This document shows, piece by piece, positions 21,331-34,674 of a DNA stretch of 64,000 bases (positions are counted from its first letter, which is position 1; each line of letters begins with the position of its first letter). The stretch covers positions 52,486,779-52,550,778 of the forward strand of contig NC_090319.1 of the NCBI RefSeq assembly GCF_040869045.1, written 5' to 3'. Both the position numbers and the translations under genes were made by a program. Below the pieces are notes generated by a model, which saw only the letters and a program-made list of their open reading frames with translations, did not search any database and was not told the origin of the DNA. This stretch comes from Eurosta solidaginis (Eukaryota; Arthropoda; Insecta; Diptera; Tephritidae).

Positions 21331-24060
21331 GTTCCGAAATTTATCAGGGTATGTATGACTTTAAGCGTAGTCTTAGTCCTATGCGTAAAATTATGCTGTG
21401 GATTTTCTCAAGAAAGGTTTGCGTTGAAATAAGGTATCAGGATGGCCCTAAAACAATTCGCTATTGGTGCAAGGAGAGATATCTATCGATATGACTACCT
21501 TTGTTTAGCGGGCTTCCAAAGCTTTAGTATCACCCATGCCTGTTTCCTATTCCAAAGCATGACAGTAGTTCGTTCAACACTGCGGATATATGTAAGTTTT
21601 ATATCCAGTTCTCTCATTTTCAAGATATTTCAACATCGGCATGGCTATTTCGTATGGGTCTGCTGATTTATAGATCTTGGTGTCTTGGATAATTGCTTGA
21701 GTCCCTATGGTGGTGATGATACTGGGAATATTGTTTTTCGGTTTGTATGCCTATTTTATGGGTCGTCGTCTGATTTTGTCTAGTAAGGAATACATCAGAA
21801 GTTCCAGGCAAAAAGCGAGAGAACTTTTTTAAGGTCCGCCAAAGCTGTATCACCAAAAGCGATTGATGATGTATTCTTACGCTTTTCGGAATGGACAAGG
21901 ACTTCGTGGTTTACCAGCACGGACAGTGACGTTGCAGGTCGTAAGATCTTTCTTCCATTTTTTTGCTTTTCCTGGTTGACAGGCCGCCTGATATCCGCAT
22001 TGAGCTCCCATATACATATGTTTCGGGCTGAGTTTTCGTATAGGAGCTAAGGCTGCAGCTTCCCCTAAGAAATTGCGACAGATTTCTGGAATTCTAACAG
22101 CAGATATGAGGCAACTCGAAGCTAAAACGATTGATCTTACAAAACTCATTATAACTTTTTCGGGGGGAGCAGCAAAGTATATATAAGGGATATTGCGGAG
22201 TTTCCATTTCGATTTCATTTCCTATTGTAAATTCTAGTTTCAATTCTTGCTCTAAAAAATCCGATTCCGATTTTCGTAAACTCACTTCTTAGTCATCCCT
22301 AATCTCTATATACATATATGACCCACTTCCCTGCTTTTCACCGTTACAAAAACGACCTGCCGCTATTCACACGCTCTCATAGATCATTGTTTGTGGCAAA
22401 GGTTATCATAATGTGTCACCTCACAAACAAATACTGGTATTTTACCCAAAAAAATATATATTTTAGCATCAACTGACATGTAATTAACAACAACAATAGC
22501 AGCGAATCAGTCTTGTACCACGATAGTCTGATAGTGACCGCTATGAATAACGGCATATGTAGTTTTATAAGTTCCGCCTACATCATCAACAACAATAACT
22601 TATCCAAAAGGCCACAAAGTGGTAAATTATGCATAGAAGGAAGGCATTGAAAAGAACTCAATGAAGGTAGGCGAAACAGTATTTGTTACAAGGGCAGCTA
22701 ATATTATATACCCAGTTGCAACTGCAGTTGCAGGTGAAACTAAAACCCACAACGAAGTGGAAAGCAAAACTTAAATTGAGGCTGTGACCTGGACTGGAAT
22801 TGGAACTGTGACTGGAACTGGTTAACTATATAACTTGCCTTCTTTTTAATCAGCAAATCTCAAAAAAATTCACTTAACATGAGCCTTCCCTATCATGGCC
22901 AAGTCCTGTCAACATAGTTTGCTAATGGAAGTCAGTTTCAAGGAACTATTTACTTATATTATTACACTACTTGATGGATCTAGCGAGAAGAATGATGGAT
23001 TTTAGGCGCCCACTTTGCTGCAATTGTTGTAAATTTTTGTAGTGAATTCAAGCTCCTTACGAAGATTGAGCGCAACTCGATAGCATACCGACGAAGCTCC
23101 AAACCTCTCATCCTTCGTGCTAGGTGTCAGAAACGGTTAGATAACTTAGACTGATATTTAAACAACAGGAATTCGGCAGTATCTTAAGATCATAATGACT
23201 TAAGAAACTTTCTCCCTGGAAAAAGTCACAAAACTGCCTTTAGAAGACCGGACAAAAAAGGAGGGTAAGAAACGCGTTAATTAAAAAGCGTTTGTCAACT
23301 GTGATTGGAGCTTAGAAAAATCGATAGGAAAAGTCGTGTAATGGTTATGTTGGAGTAATCGCAGCATAACTCTCATCTATACTAAATATCTATACTCTAG
23401 TGACGAGGGTTCAACATGAACGGCCTTGAACGATCCTTTGAAACATTGCATCCTACAGCACTTATTGGTGTTAGTTGATTAGCAGGAGGGTGTGAGAAGT
23501 CAAATAGTTTAAAGCGGGATGGTTCATTGTTCTAATATATTCATTTCGTTGAATTCAAATATCCTAGAAGCTCGCTTGAAGTTCTTGAGTTTTGTGTGGC
23601 TCTCGGGGGTGGTTTTTCAAGGGATATCTTCGTATTTCGGCAGTCTGTTGGGGCAATCGGAAGTAAGATGTGCCATTGTGCTTTCTGACCACGGAATTTC
23701 GTTGCAGTGACATGAAAATCTTTTTGCATATGAACAAAACAGGTTCCAAGGGGCTACTTAGTATTCTATTGTTTGATGATAGGTTGCTGCTCGTTGTCGA
23801 TTCCTAACGTTGAAGTTATAGGCAACATTACAGCTGAAAGTTTGTTGTTCCATTCTTTGTCTATCACCTCCAGAACAGAAGCTGGATTAGGTCATAAGAT
23901 TGCTGAAGCATGCTTTTTAGATAGAATTTTAATAGCAGTCGTGAGAAAAAGGAAGGTAGCATCACCAATACAAAGCCTTGCTTACAGAAGGATGACGGCA
24001 GTGAGTATGTCTCTACAAAGCCGCCATCAGTTAAAAATTTTAAAAGCATAAATTAGACAT
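21331..24060. other. Long stretch without a supported gene
   Basis: Small overlapping ORFs on both strands (for example near 21877-22285 and 23519-24051) show no family motifs. A few CA/TG and GTTGCAGTTGCAG-type short repeats occur near 22710. I can assign nothing here. Confidence 0.4.
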
Positions 24061-24762
24061 ATATAGACATGGGCATCAGCCGAAATTTTTCTTACGTCAT
24101 ACTTCTATATAAATATGGTTAAGTAGGGTTGCCACCTAGTGTCACCACCTAACCTTATTATATTTATTTCTTCGCAAATCGCCTCCTATCTCGAAAGTGG
24201 CTAACGAATTGTTCGGATTATTTTTAATACATGAAACGATTTTTAACTATTTGAAAATTGTTGAAAAAAAATTTGATATGCCAATATGACGTATTTTTTC
24301 AAAGTTATTCTTAAGTGGGGTTGCCACCTAGGGTTGTCACCAATCCATATTATAATTATTTCTTTGTACATATATCCACTAATATCTTGAAAGCCGCTTA
24401 AATTTAATTATCTACAACGTTTTACCCAGGTGCTACCACTGAGGATGTCTTTCCATTTACAAGGTTGCCACTTGTTTAAAATTGTTTAAAAAATTAATTG
24501 AGATATGCCAATATGGATATGAAATGGAAGGTAGTTTTGTCGTATTTCTATATAATTATTTTTAAATAAATTTGTTTCCTGGCGTTGCTACCTAAACACT
24601 TGCCACATTTGGAGGAAACTTTGTACATACATAGGTAACATGCTATGTTTTAAGCCTTCCTAATGAGATGCTAAATTTTGAGAGGTTTTTAAAAGATTGC
24701 CACCTTCTCGAAATTTAAAAACAATTAAATGGGACCAAAATAAAGTGGGGTTGCCACCTTAC
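24061..24762. repeat. Degenerate tandem repeat with GTTGCCACC core
   Basis: GGTTGCCACCTA, GGTTGCCACCTAGG, GGTTGCCACTT, CGTTGCTACCTA, ATTGCCACCTTC and GGTTGCCACCTTA recur near 24127, 24318, 24465, 24595, 24695 and 24750. They are interspersed with TCTTGAAAG/TCTCGAAAG and TGCCAATATG units. The first two units are about 190 bp apart and later ones are shortened. No function is evident. Confidence 0.5.
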
Positions 24763-27700
24763 TTTTTATACTCAGTTGAGCAGAGCTCACAGAGTATATT
24801 AACTTTGATTGCATAACGGTTGGTTGTACAGGTATAAAGGAATCGAGATAGATATAGACTTCCATATATCAAAATCATCAGTATCGAAAAAAAATTCGAT
24901 TGAGCTATGTCCGTCCGTCCGTCCGTCCGTCTGTCCGTTAACACGATAACTTGAGTAAGTTTTGAGGTATCTTGATGAAATTTGGTACGTAGATTCCTGG
25001 GCACTCATCTCAGATCGCTATTTAAAATGAACGACATCGGACAATAACCACGCCCACTTTTTCGATATCGAAAATTTCGAAAAATTGAAAAAGTGCGATA
25101 ATTCATTACCAAATACGCATTAAGCGATGAAACTTGGTAGGTGAGCTGAGCTTATGACGCAGAAGAGAAAACTAGTAAAATTTTGGACAATGGGCGTGGC
25201 ACCGCCCACTTTTAAATGAAGGTAATTTTAAAGTTTTGCAAGCTGTAATTTGGCAGTCGTTGAAGATATCATGATGAAATTTGGCAGGAACGTTACTCTT
25301 ATTACTTTATGTCGGTTTATAAAAATTAGCAAAATCGAAGAACGGCCAAGCCCAATTTTTAAAAAAATTTTTTTTTAAATTCAAATTTTAAAAGAAAAGT
25401 TAATATCTTTACAGGATATAAGTAAATTATGCCAACATTCAACTCCAGTAATGATATGGTGCAACAAAATACAAAAATAAAAGAAAATTTTAAAATGGGC
25501 GTGGCTCCACCCTTTTTCATTTAATTTGTCTAGGATGCTTTTAATGCCATAAGTCGAACAAAAATTAACCAATCCTTGTGAAATTTGGAAGAGGCTTAGC
25601 TCCTAGGACAATAACTGTTTTCTGTGAAAAAGGGCGAAATTGGTTGAAGCCACGCCTAGTTTTTATACACAGTCGATCGTCTGTCCTTCCGCTCGGCCGT
25701 TAACACGATAACTTGAGCAAAAATCGATATATCTTTACTAAACTCAGTTCACGTACTTATCTGAACTCACTTTGTATTGGTGTAAAAAATGGCCGAAATC
25801 CGACTATGACCACGCCCACTTTTTCGATATCGAAAATTACGAAAAATGAAAAAAATGCCATAATTATATACCAAATACAAAAAAAGGAATAAAACATGGT
25901 AATTTTATTGGTCTATTGACGCAAAATATAACTTTAGAAAAAAACTTGGTAAAATGGGTGTGACACCTACCATATCAAGTAGAAGAAAATGAAAAAGTTT
26001 TTCAGGGCGAAATCAAAAGCTCTTGGAATCTTGGAAGGAATACTGTACGTGGTTTTACATATATAAATAAATTAGCGGTACCCGACAGATGATGTTCTGG
26101 ATCACCCTGGTCCACATTTTGTAGATATCTCGAAAACGCCTTCACATATACAACTAAAGGCCACTCCCTTTTAAAGCCCTCATTAATACCTTTAATTTGA
26201 TACCCATATCGTACAAACACATTCTAGAGTCACCCCTGGTCCACGTTTATGGCGATATCTCGAAAAGGCGTCCACATATAGAACTAAGGCCCACTCCTTT
26301 TTAAAATACTCATTAACACCTTTCATTTGATACCCATATCGTACAAACAAATTCTAGAGTCACCCCTGGTCCACCTTCATGTCGATATCTCGAAAAGGCG
26401 TCCACCTATAGAACTAAGGCCCACGCCTTTTTGAAATACTCATTATCACCTTTCATTTGATACCCATATCATACAAAAACATTCTAGAGTCACCCCTGGC
26501 CCACCTTTAGGGCGATATCTCCAAAATGCATCCACCTATAGAACTAAGGCCCAATCCCTTTTAAAATACTCATTAACACTTTTCATTTGATACCCATATC
26601 GTACAAACAAATTCTAGAGTCACCCCTGGTCCACCTTTATGGCGATATCTCGAAAAGGCGTCCACCTATAGAACTTAGGCCCACGCTCTTTTAAAATACT
26701 CATTAATACTTTTTTTTTGATACCCATATCGTACAAAATAAATTCTAGAGTCACCCCTGGTCCACCTTTATGGCGATATCTCGAAAAGACGTCCACCTAT
26801 AGATCTAAGGTTCACTCCCTTTTAAAATACTCATTAACACCTTTCATTTGATACCCATATCGTACAAACGCATTCTAGAGTCACCCCATATAGTACAAAC
26901 AAATTCTATAGTCACCCCTGGTCCACATTTATGGCGATATCTCGAAAAGGCGTCCACATATAGAACTTAGGCCCACGCTCTTTTAAAATACTCATTAATA
27001 CTTTTTTTTTGATACCCATATCGTACAAAATAAATTCTAGAGTCACCCCTGGTCCACCTTTATGGCGATATCTCGAAAAGACGTCCACCTATAGATCTAA
27101 GGTTCACTCCCTTTTAAAATACTCATTAACACCTTTCATTTGATACCCATATCGTACAAACAAATTCTAGAGTCACCCCTGGTCCACCTTCATGTCGATA
27201 TCTCGAAAAGGCGTCCACCTATAGAACTAAGGCCCACGCCTTTTTGAAATACTCATTATCACCTTTCATTTGATACCCATATCATACAAAAACATTCTAG
27301 AGTCACCCCTGGCCCACCTTTAGGGCGATATAGAACTAAGGTCCACGCCCTTTTAAAATACTCATTAACACCTTTCATTTGATACCCATGTCGTATAAAC
27401 AAATTTTAGAGTCACCCCTGGTCCACCTTTATGTCGATATCTCAAAAAGGCGTCCACCTATAGAACTAAGGTCCACGCCCTTTTAGAATACTCATTAACA
27501 CCTTTCATTTGATACCCATATCGTACAAACGCATTCTAGAGTCACCCCATATAGTACAAACAAATTCTATAGTCACCCCTGGTCCACATTTATGGCGATA
27601 TCTCGAAAAGGCGTCCACATATAGAACTAAGGCCCACGCTCTTTTAAAATACTCATTAATACTTTTTTTTTGATACCCATATCGTACAAAATAAATTCTA

Positions 27701-28074
27701 GAGTCACCCCTGGTCCACCTTTATGGCGATATCTCGAAAAGACGTCCACCTATAGATCTAAGGTCCACTCCCTTTTAAAATACTCATTAACACCTTTCAT
27801 TTGATACCCATATCGTACAAACAAATTCTCGAGTCAGGCCTGGTCCACCTTTATGGCGATATCCCTAAATGGCGTCCATCTATAGATCTATGGTCCACTT
27901 CCTCTTAAAATACTCTTTAATACCTTCCATTTGATACACATGTCATACAAACACATTCCAGGGTTACCCTAGGTTCCTTTTACAACATGGTGATTTCCCT
28001 TACTTTGTCTCCACAGCTATCAACTGAGTATGTAATGTTCGGTTACACCCGAACTTAGCCTTCCTTACTTGTTT
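24763..28074 (+). mobile_element. Helentron-like non-autonomous repeat, family 1, copy B (expanded)
   Basis: Starts TTTTTATACTCAGTTGAGCA, closes with GAGTATATTAACTTTG, and ends CAACTGAGTATG, then GTTCGGTTACACCCGAAC, then CCTTCCTTACTTGTTT. Between the ends it has the TCCGTCCGTCCG run (24911), two TTTTTCGATATCGAAAA blocks (25057 and 25820), and the 130-bp tandem array at 26100-27960, which makes it about twice as long as copies A, D and E. No transposase or Rep/helicase frame occurs, so any movement needs a partner in trans. Confidence 0.7.
26100..27960 (+). repeat. Tandem array of ~130-bp units within copy B
   Basis: The marker GAGTCACCCC (or a variant) occurs near 26227, 26357, 26487, 26617, 26748, 26878, 27040, 27170, 27300, 27409, 27539, 27701 and 27831. 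Most spacings are 130-131 bp. Two truncated units of about 33 bp (26878-26911 and 27539-27571) are about 660 bp apart with similar neighbours, implying a larger duplication of several units at once. Units carry TTTCATTTGATACCCATATC and GGCGATATCTCGAAAAGGCG. Confidence 0.8.
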
Positions 28075-29572
28075 ATAAATTTTTTAATATTTGAAAAGAG
28101 TTGCCAGCTTACACAAAACTATAACACCACCACGTTATTGCAAATACACTCCACTCTGTGAATGAAATGCCTTTGCGATACCTTCATGAGCTTTACATGA
28201 AAACAATTTCTTTCGCTGCCCAACTGGGTATAAAAAGTACATACACGTGTTTAATAAAAATAAATAAAATCGATTATCGGAAACTTTTCATAGATGGGGA
28301 ATAAATCGAGTTTTTTTCTAACCACAACGACAAATGCTTTTTATACGCAAATAACATTTTCCCACAAAAAGAGTTCCATTAGCCAGGATGAATAACCGGA
28401 CCGAGGTCATAAAAGTAAAACAGACAGGTGAAATGAGTGAATGCAAGAAAAAAAAATAAATATGTTGCTGTAGTCTTACGAAACAAACAAATAACTTGCT
28501 TATAAATATTTATGTACGTGTATAAAAATTGAAGTAGCGTGGCTGAAGTTGTAGAGGAAGGAGAAGGTTTGTTTTACTGAGAGAAAACTAAAGGGACGAG
28601 CCCACGCTTGATACAAAAACGTATGCAAGTAATATAAAGCTATGAGGCGAAACGAGTGTGGATGAGCAAAGAGGAAACTGAATCGAAATAGTGAAACATA
28701 ATCCGCAATACGGGACACTAGGCTCGACCCTTCAAGAGCATTCAAATGCGCCCAGTATTTGTATGTTGTCGGTATGGCCGTACATAACTGTCAGCATGGC
28801 TGCTGTTGGAAGATGGTATTCTACAGCTTTGTTGCACGAGTAATACCTACAGCTTTTACAGTTAGTTTTGGTACTATTGTGGCTAGAGATTTATGAATGA
28901 AGCTAAAACTTTACGTTTCCATTTAAAGTTTGTGGCACTAATGGGAACTTGGACAGGTGGTATACGAGTATTCGCACATTCATTAGTCTACTGTCAAACA
29001 ACAACAACAACAACTCTTTGTTATGGTGAAAGGGTAAGCAATTGCATAAGTTTTAGCTTAAGCTAGTAAGATTCAGCTCGTAGCCCACTTTTGTTTGTGA
29101 GTTTCGCTTTGATTTCTATGTTAAAAGATTTTATTTGTAAATATTAGTTTAAATTTGATGGATTTATGCTTTATAGTTCAACTATAAATTCACTTAGAAA
29201 ATAGTTCATCAAATTTTAATTAGCTGCAGTAGGAACTTTGACAAGCTATACTCAAATCGAAGGATCCCCAAGGTTGCAGGGCTGGGCTTGGAAATCGTCA
29301 CGTTATAGAGAAGGTGACAGCTATGTAGAGTTTAAAAAAAATTCTTGTACCTATAATTTTGTACCAGCGGCGGAAAGTGGTAAAAGACCTATCCAGCGAA
29401 GCATTTTGATTTGTATTCTTTGCACTATGCTTATAACGGCAAGATTATGTAGCTCATCATACAACCACCTCAATGCATCACCGGCAGGACCCAAAATCAT
29501 ACGGAGAATACTCCATTCCATCTACTTTCGACAATGCCCGTCTATTACTCGTTCACCGCGAGACCTATTATT
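28075..29572. other. No supported gene
   Basis: AT-rich sequence with a short (CAA)n run near 28998-29012. The ORFs at 28500-28745 and 29238-29609 have no recognisable motif. Confidence 0.4.
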
Positions 29573-30440
29573 ACTTACTTACTTACTTAATTGCCGCTTA
29601 GCCGTTTAACCGGTTATGGCCATCCAACAAGGCGCGCCAGTCGCTCCTTCTCTGCCAACCAGCGCCAATTGGTCAAACCAAGGGAGTTTAAATCGTTTTC
29701 CACCTGGTCCTTCCAACGGAGTGGGGGCGCCCTCTACCTCTGCTTCTATAGGCGGGTTCCGATAGAAACACTTTCTTGGCCGGAGCGTCATCTTTCATTC
29801 GAATAACATGGCCTAGCCCGCGCAGCCGCTGCGTTTTAATTCGCTGGACTATGTTGATGTCTGTCGCCATCGCCAACGCGTAGAGGTCCATAAATCTTTC
29901 GAAGAACATTTATCTCGAACACTCTCAGAGCCGCTTCATCTGCTGTTGTCATGGTCCATGCTTCTGCCCTTATAGCAGGACGGGTACGATAAGTGACTTG
30001 TAGAGTGTGATTTTCGTTTTCCGAGAGAGGGCTTTACTTTTCAATTGCCTACCTAGTCCAAATAGCATTTATTGGCAAGAGTGATTCTTCGCTGTATTTC
30101 AGAGCTGATGGTGTTGCCAGTGTTGATGCTGGTTCCCAAATAAACGAAGTCTTTTACTATTTCAAAATTATGGCTGCCAACAGTAGCGTGGTTGCCAAGG
30201 CGCATATGCGCTGACTCTTTACTCGATGACACAAGGTACTTCGTTTTGTCCTAATTCACCATCAAAGCCATCTTTACCGCTTCTTTTTCCAATTTGGAGT
30301 AAGCAAAACTAACGGCGTGGGTCTTTAGACCGATGATATCAATGTCATCAGCATACGCCAGTAATTGCACGCTTTTCTAGAATATTATTCCAGAGCGGTT
30401 AAGTTCTGCAGCTAGTATAATTTTTTTAATGTTATTCCTT
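29573..30440 (-). pseudogene. RTE/I-type retrotransposon fragment with YADD, minus strand
   Basis: The minus strand reads, from about 30400 down, LLAYADDIDIIGLKTHAVSF (the RT catalytic motif), then DKTKYLVSSSKESAHMRLGN, DFVYLGTSINTG, SSEIQRRITLANKCYLD, and finally RIKTQRLRGLGHVIRMKDDA. Stops and frameshifts break it. It ends at 29573 with (TAAG)n in its own sense. The same family lies at 16100-16840 and 30600-30801. It is 5'-truncated near 30440, as usual for target-primed insertion. Confidence 0.75.
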
Positions 30441-30599
30441 TATCCAATCCTGGAAAGACAGAAGATTTTTCTGCTGTTTTTGTAATCGCGCTTACCAATA
30501 ATTGCAATCACAGCTCTCTCTCTCATCACAGGTACAACTCAATACAATATTATGAACCAGTGAATCAGTGGCTATGTAAGCAACTCAAATAAAGGATAG

Positions 30600-30801
30600 C
30601 TCCTCAAACGAAAATCATGCCCCACAAGTCGCTTGGCGTAATCGTGCTGCAATACGGGGAAGAAGCATGGACGATGACAACATCAGAAGGAGCAGATGAA
30701 AAACAACTTAAATTGCCGTGGTGTTCCGAATTGCCGCCAGTTTACTTAGTGAAGAAGCGACTTGCACGACTTTTTAGACGGCCAAAACCATTTAAGTAAG
30801 T
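30600..30801 (+). pseudogene. RTE/I-type retrotransposon fragment, internally deleted, plus strand
   Basis: The frame 30617-30799 begins MPHKSLGVIVLQYGEEAWTM, matching YKSLIVPALLCGAEAWTM of the copy at 16100-16840. It then jumps, after TTSEGADE, to the element's 3' end (KQLKLPWCSELPP) and closes with AAGTAAGTAAG. About 300 bp between these points in the sister copy are missing. It faces the minus-strand fragment 160 bp away. Confidence 0.6.
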
Positions 30802-32322
30802 AAGTCAGAGCTGCTAGAAGTGACAGTAAAGTGCTACATAAGCTGCTACGCAAACACTTTTGCTCAGCAGTTACCTCGATGTCTGGAAGCATAATTCACG
30901 GATTCATTGAAATTATCACAGCTGAAAAAATAACTGTAATTGGGTTTCTGGTGGAATATGCCATATGCCGTTGAGTAACACTAGTAAGGAGATTCGAGCC
31001 TTTCGAAACCTACACTGAAGCCGCTTAAACGAACGTTCTTTTATAAGAGGCAGCTGGGATCGCTTTGACTTTTAATATGCTATAATGTGCTCATGATTAA
31101 TCTCAGCCTCTGCCCGTCAAGTTTTTTGAACGGACAGATTTGTATGTCTAACAGGTTCCGAAAGAACACACCCCAGGAGCTTCAGTCACTTTATATGTAA
31201 TGTTGGGATCCCATCCTGAACTTCTGCAGTCTAAAAGTGATGACATAAATCATCATCGGAACTTTTGTGCGTGAACTCGGTGTCTAGTTATAAGCCCTGT
31301 AAGTAAAATCACTGAAGTTTTTTTACTGTAAAAAACGTTGTCTTTTCCTATACAAACACGGCCTCGGGGGCGTCTAGACCTTGAAATCTGCACAGCTGTC
31401 TAAAACAAGTTCATTCCATTTCCCCCAAAATAATCACCTTAAGGCGTTGAAATTTAAAACTTTCTGTGGTCATCTATCTCCTCAGCCAGCCCGATTTCCC
31501 TTACCCAAAACGGAGCTGAAAGAAGTATTGAGATGATGTAAGACGTCAACAGGGCTCGACATTTCCAGGCAATTTAAAGTTTTATCACCTTTGCTTTTAT
31601 TTTCTGTAGCAGTCTAGCCTCTCTTTCTATGGCATTAAACTCCGCCTCGAAGACATTCAATGAGTCCGGAAGATAGTATGACTACCTACCCTTCATATAC
31701 GTTAAGTACAGCTCATCCCGAGGTCGTCTTTATCGTTAGAATAACAACAACAAGTCGCTTTCACATAATTCAATGGTTAACGTGTATTCATTTAGTAGTC
31801 CTCGTTAGACTTCCTATTACAACTAAAGTGATCTGATATGTATAACCGATTGTGGACTGCGAGCAGTTTTTGAGGTGCGCTTCTTTCTTCGTTTTGAATC
31901 CTTGAAAAAGGCAGCCATGACATTCCTTTAACATAGCTACTTTGTTTTTCCAAAGTCATCCCAGTTCTTTCATTTGCTTGCCTTTTGTTACCTAAATTGT
32001 GCGAAAACCTTTTAGATAACTTTTAACTTAAGATAACTTTTAGATTCGTGAGAAAACTTTTAGGAATTGTTATAATTCCTCGGATTTTGCCAACGGCCAA
32101 TATAGAAGGAGATTTACGACCTTTACACTAGACACTGGTGTGTTCTTTAAGTGGTACATGATGGTACAATTGATTGTGTGATAACGTCATCTTACAAGAC
32201 CGGACAAGCAAGCCATGATCGAATTCAGCGCTGTTAGCAATTTCGTGACCGGGCGGTGCTCTCTGTTGTCTTCATTTACATTTTTTAAATTTTATTTATT
32301 AACTAAAAGTAAAAAAAAAGTA
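30802..32322. other. Mostly unassigned; possible RNase H remnant near 31590-31700
   Basis: On the minus strand near 31670-31605 the translation LPDSLNVFEAEFNAIEREAR resembles the start of a non-LTR retrotransposon RNase H domain (LPDxxSVFQAExxAI), and weaker coding-like traces extend to about 31420. The rest shows no motif. Confidence 0.35.
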
Positions 32323-34667
32323 AAAACAAGTAAGGAAGGCTAGGTTCGGGTGTAACCGAACATTACATACTCAGTTGAGAGCTGTGGAGACAAAGTAAGG
32401 GAAAATCACCATGTTGTAAAAAGAACCTAGGGTAACCCTGGAATGTGTTTGTATGACATTTGTATCAAATGGAAGGTATTAAAGAGTATTTTGAGAGGAA
32501 GTGGGCCATAGTACTATAGATGGACGCCATTTAGGGATATCGCCATAAAGGTGGACCAGGCCTGACTCTAGAATTTGTTTGTACGATATGGGTATCAAAT
32601 GAAATGTGTTAATGATAATTTTAAAAGGGAGTGGGCCTAAGTTCTATAGGTGGACGCCTTTTCGATATATCGCCATAAAGGTGGACCAGGGGCGAATCTA
32701 GAATTTGTTTGTTCGATATGGGTATCAAATGAAAGGTGTTAATGAGTATTTTAAAAGGGAGTGGGCCTTACTATGTGTGGACGCCTTTTCGAGATATCGC
32801 CATAAACGTGGACCAGGGGTGACTCTAGAATTTGTTTGTACGATATGGGTATCAAATGAAAGGTGTTAATGAGTATCTTAAAAGGGCGTGGACCTTAGTT
32901 CTATAGGCGGACGCCTTTTCGAAATATCGCCATAAAGGTGGACCAGGGGTGACTCTAGAATTTGTTTGTACGATATGGGTATCAAATGAAAGGTGTTAAT
33001 GAGTATTTTAAAAGGGCGTGGACCTTAGTTCTATAGGTGGACGCCTTTTCGAATTATCGCCATAAAGGTGGGCCAGGGGTGACTCTAGAATTTTTTCGTA
33101 CGATATGGGTATCAAATGAAAGGTGTTAATGAGTATTTTAAAAAGGAGTGGGCCTTAGTTCTATATGTGGACGCCTTTTCGAGATATCGCCATAAACGTG
33201 GACCAGGGGTGACTCTAGAATGTGTTTGTACGATATGGGTATCAAATTAAAGGTATTAATGAGGGTTTTAAAAGGGAGTGGCCCTTAGTTGTATATGTGA
33301 AGGCGTTTTCGAGATATCTACCAAAATGTGGACCAGTGTGATCCAGAACATCATCTGTCGGGTACCGCTAATTTATTTATATATGTAATACCACGTACAG
33401 TATTCCTTCCAAGATTCCAAGGGCTTTTGATTTCGCCCTGCAAAACTTTTTCATTTTCTTCTACTTAATATGGTAGGTGTCACACCCATTTTACCAAGTT
33501 TTTTCTAAAGTTATATTTTGCGTCAATAGACCAATACAATTACCATGTTTCATCCCTTTTTTCGTATTTGGTATATAATTATGGCATTTTTTTCATTTTT
33601 CGTAATTTTCGATATCGAAAAAGTGGGCGTGGTCATAGTCGGATTTCGGCCATTTCTTACACCAATACAAAGTGAGTTCAGATAAGTACGTGAACTGAGT
33701 TTAGTAAAGATATATCGATTTTTGCTCAAGTTATCGTGTTAACGGCCGAGCGGAAGGACAGACGGTCGACTGTGTATAAAAACTGGGCGTGGCTTCAACC
33801 GATTTCGCCCTTTTTCACAGAAAACAGTTATCGTCCTAGGAGCTAAGCCTCTACCAAATTTCACAATGATTGGTTAATTTTTGTTCGACTTATGGCATTA
33901 AAAGCATCCTAGACAAATTAAATGAAAAAGGGTGGAGCCCCGCCCATTTTGAAATTTTCTTTTATTTTTGTATTTTGTTGCACCATATCATTACTGTAGT
34001 TGAATTTTGGCATAATTTACTTATATGCTGTAAACATATTAACTTTTCTTTTAAAATTCGAATTAAAAAAAATTTTTTTTTAAAAAGTGGGCGTGGTCGT
34101 TCTCCGATTTTGCTAATTTTTATTAAGCAGACAAAAAGTAATAAGAGTAACGTTCCTGCCAAACTTCATCATGATATCTTCAACGACTGCCAAATTACAG
34201 CTTGCAAAACTTCTAAATTACCTTCATTTAAAAGTGGGCGGTGCCACGCCCATTGTCCAAAATTTTACTAGTTTTCTATTCTGCGTCATAAGCTCAACTG
34301 ACCTACCAAGTTTCATCGCTTAATGCGTATTTGGTAATGAATTATCGCACTTTTTCGATTTTTCGAAATTTTCGATATCGAAAAAGTGGGCGTGGTTATT
34401 GTCCGATATCGTTCATTTTAAATAGCGATCTGAGATGAGTGCCCAGGAACCTACATACCAAATTTCATCAAGATACCTCAAAATTTACTCAAGTTATCGT
34501 GTTAACGGACAGACGGACGGACATGGCTCAATCGAATTTTTTTTCGCTACTGATGATTTTCATATATGGAAGTCTATATCTATCTCGATTCCTTTATACC
34601 TGTACAACCAACCATTATGCAATCAAAGTTAATATACTCTGTGAGCTCTGCTCAACTGAGTATAAAA
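32323..34667 (-). mobile_element. Helentron-like non-autonomous repeat, family 1, copy C
   Basis: Inverted relative to copies A, B and E. It starts (its 3' end) AAACAAGTAAGGAAGG with GTTCGGGTGTAACCGAAC near 32344-32361 and TACTCAGTTGAGAG. Its 5' end at 34667 reads CTCAACTGAGTATAAAA. It has about six 130-bp units at 32560-33330 and the same TTTTTCGATATCGAAAA blocks near 33610 and 34375. CAGTTG appears at both ends, as in copy B. Copy D follows after a few bases in the same orientation. Confidence 0.7.
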
Positions 34668-34674
34668 ATAAGCA

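Noticed and set aside
26100..27960. CRISPR-like array
   Set aside because: Units are 130 bp with no distinct spacers, in a eukaryotic transposon.
33870..34271. 133-codon ORF and similar ORFs in copies B to E
   Set aside because: The same ORF segments occur in every copy because the repeat is the same; low-complexity content and no domain. They are not genes.
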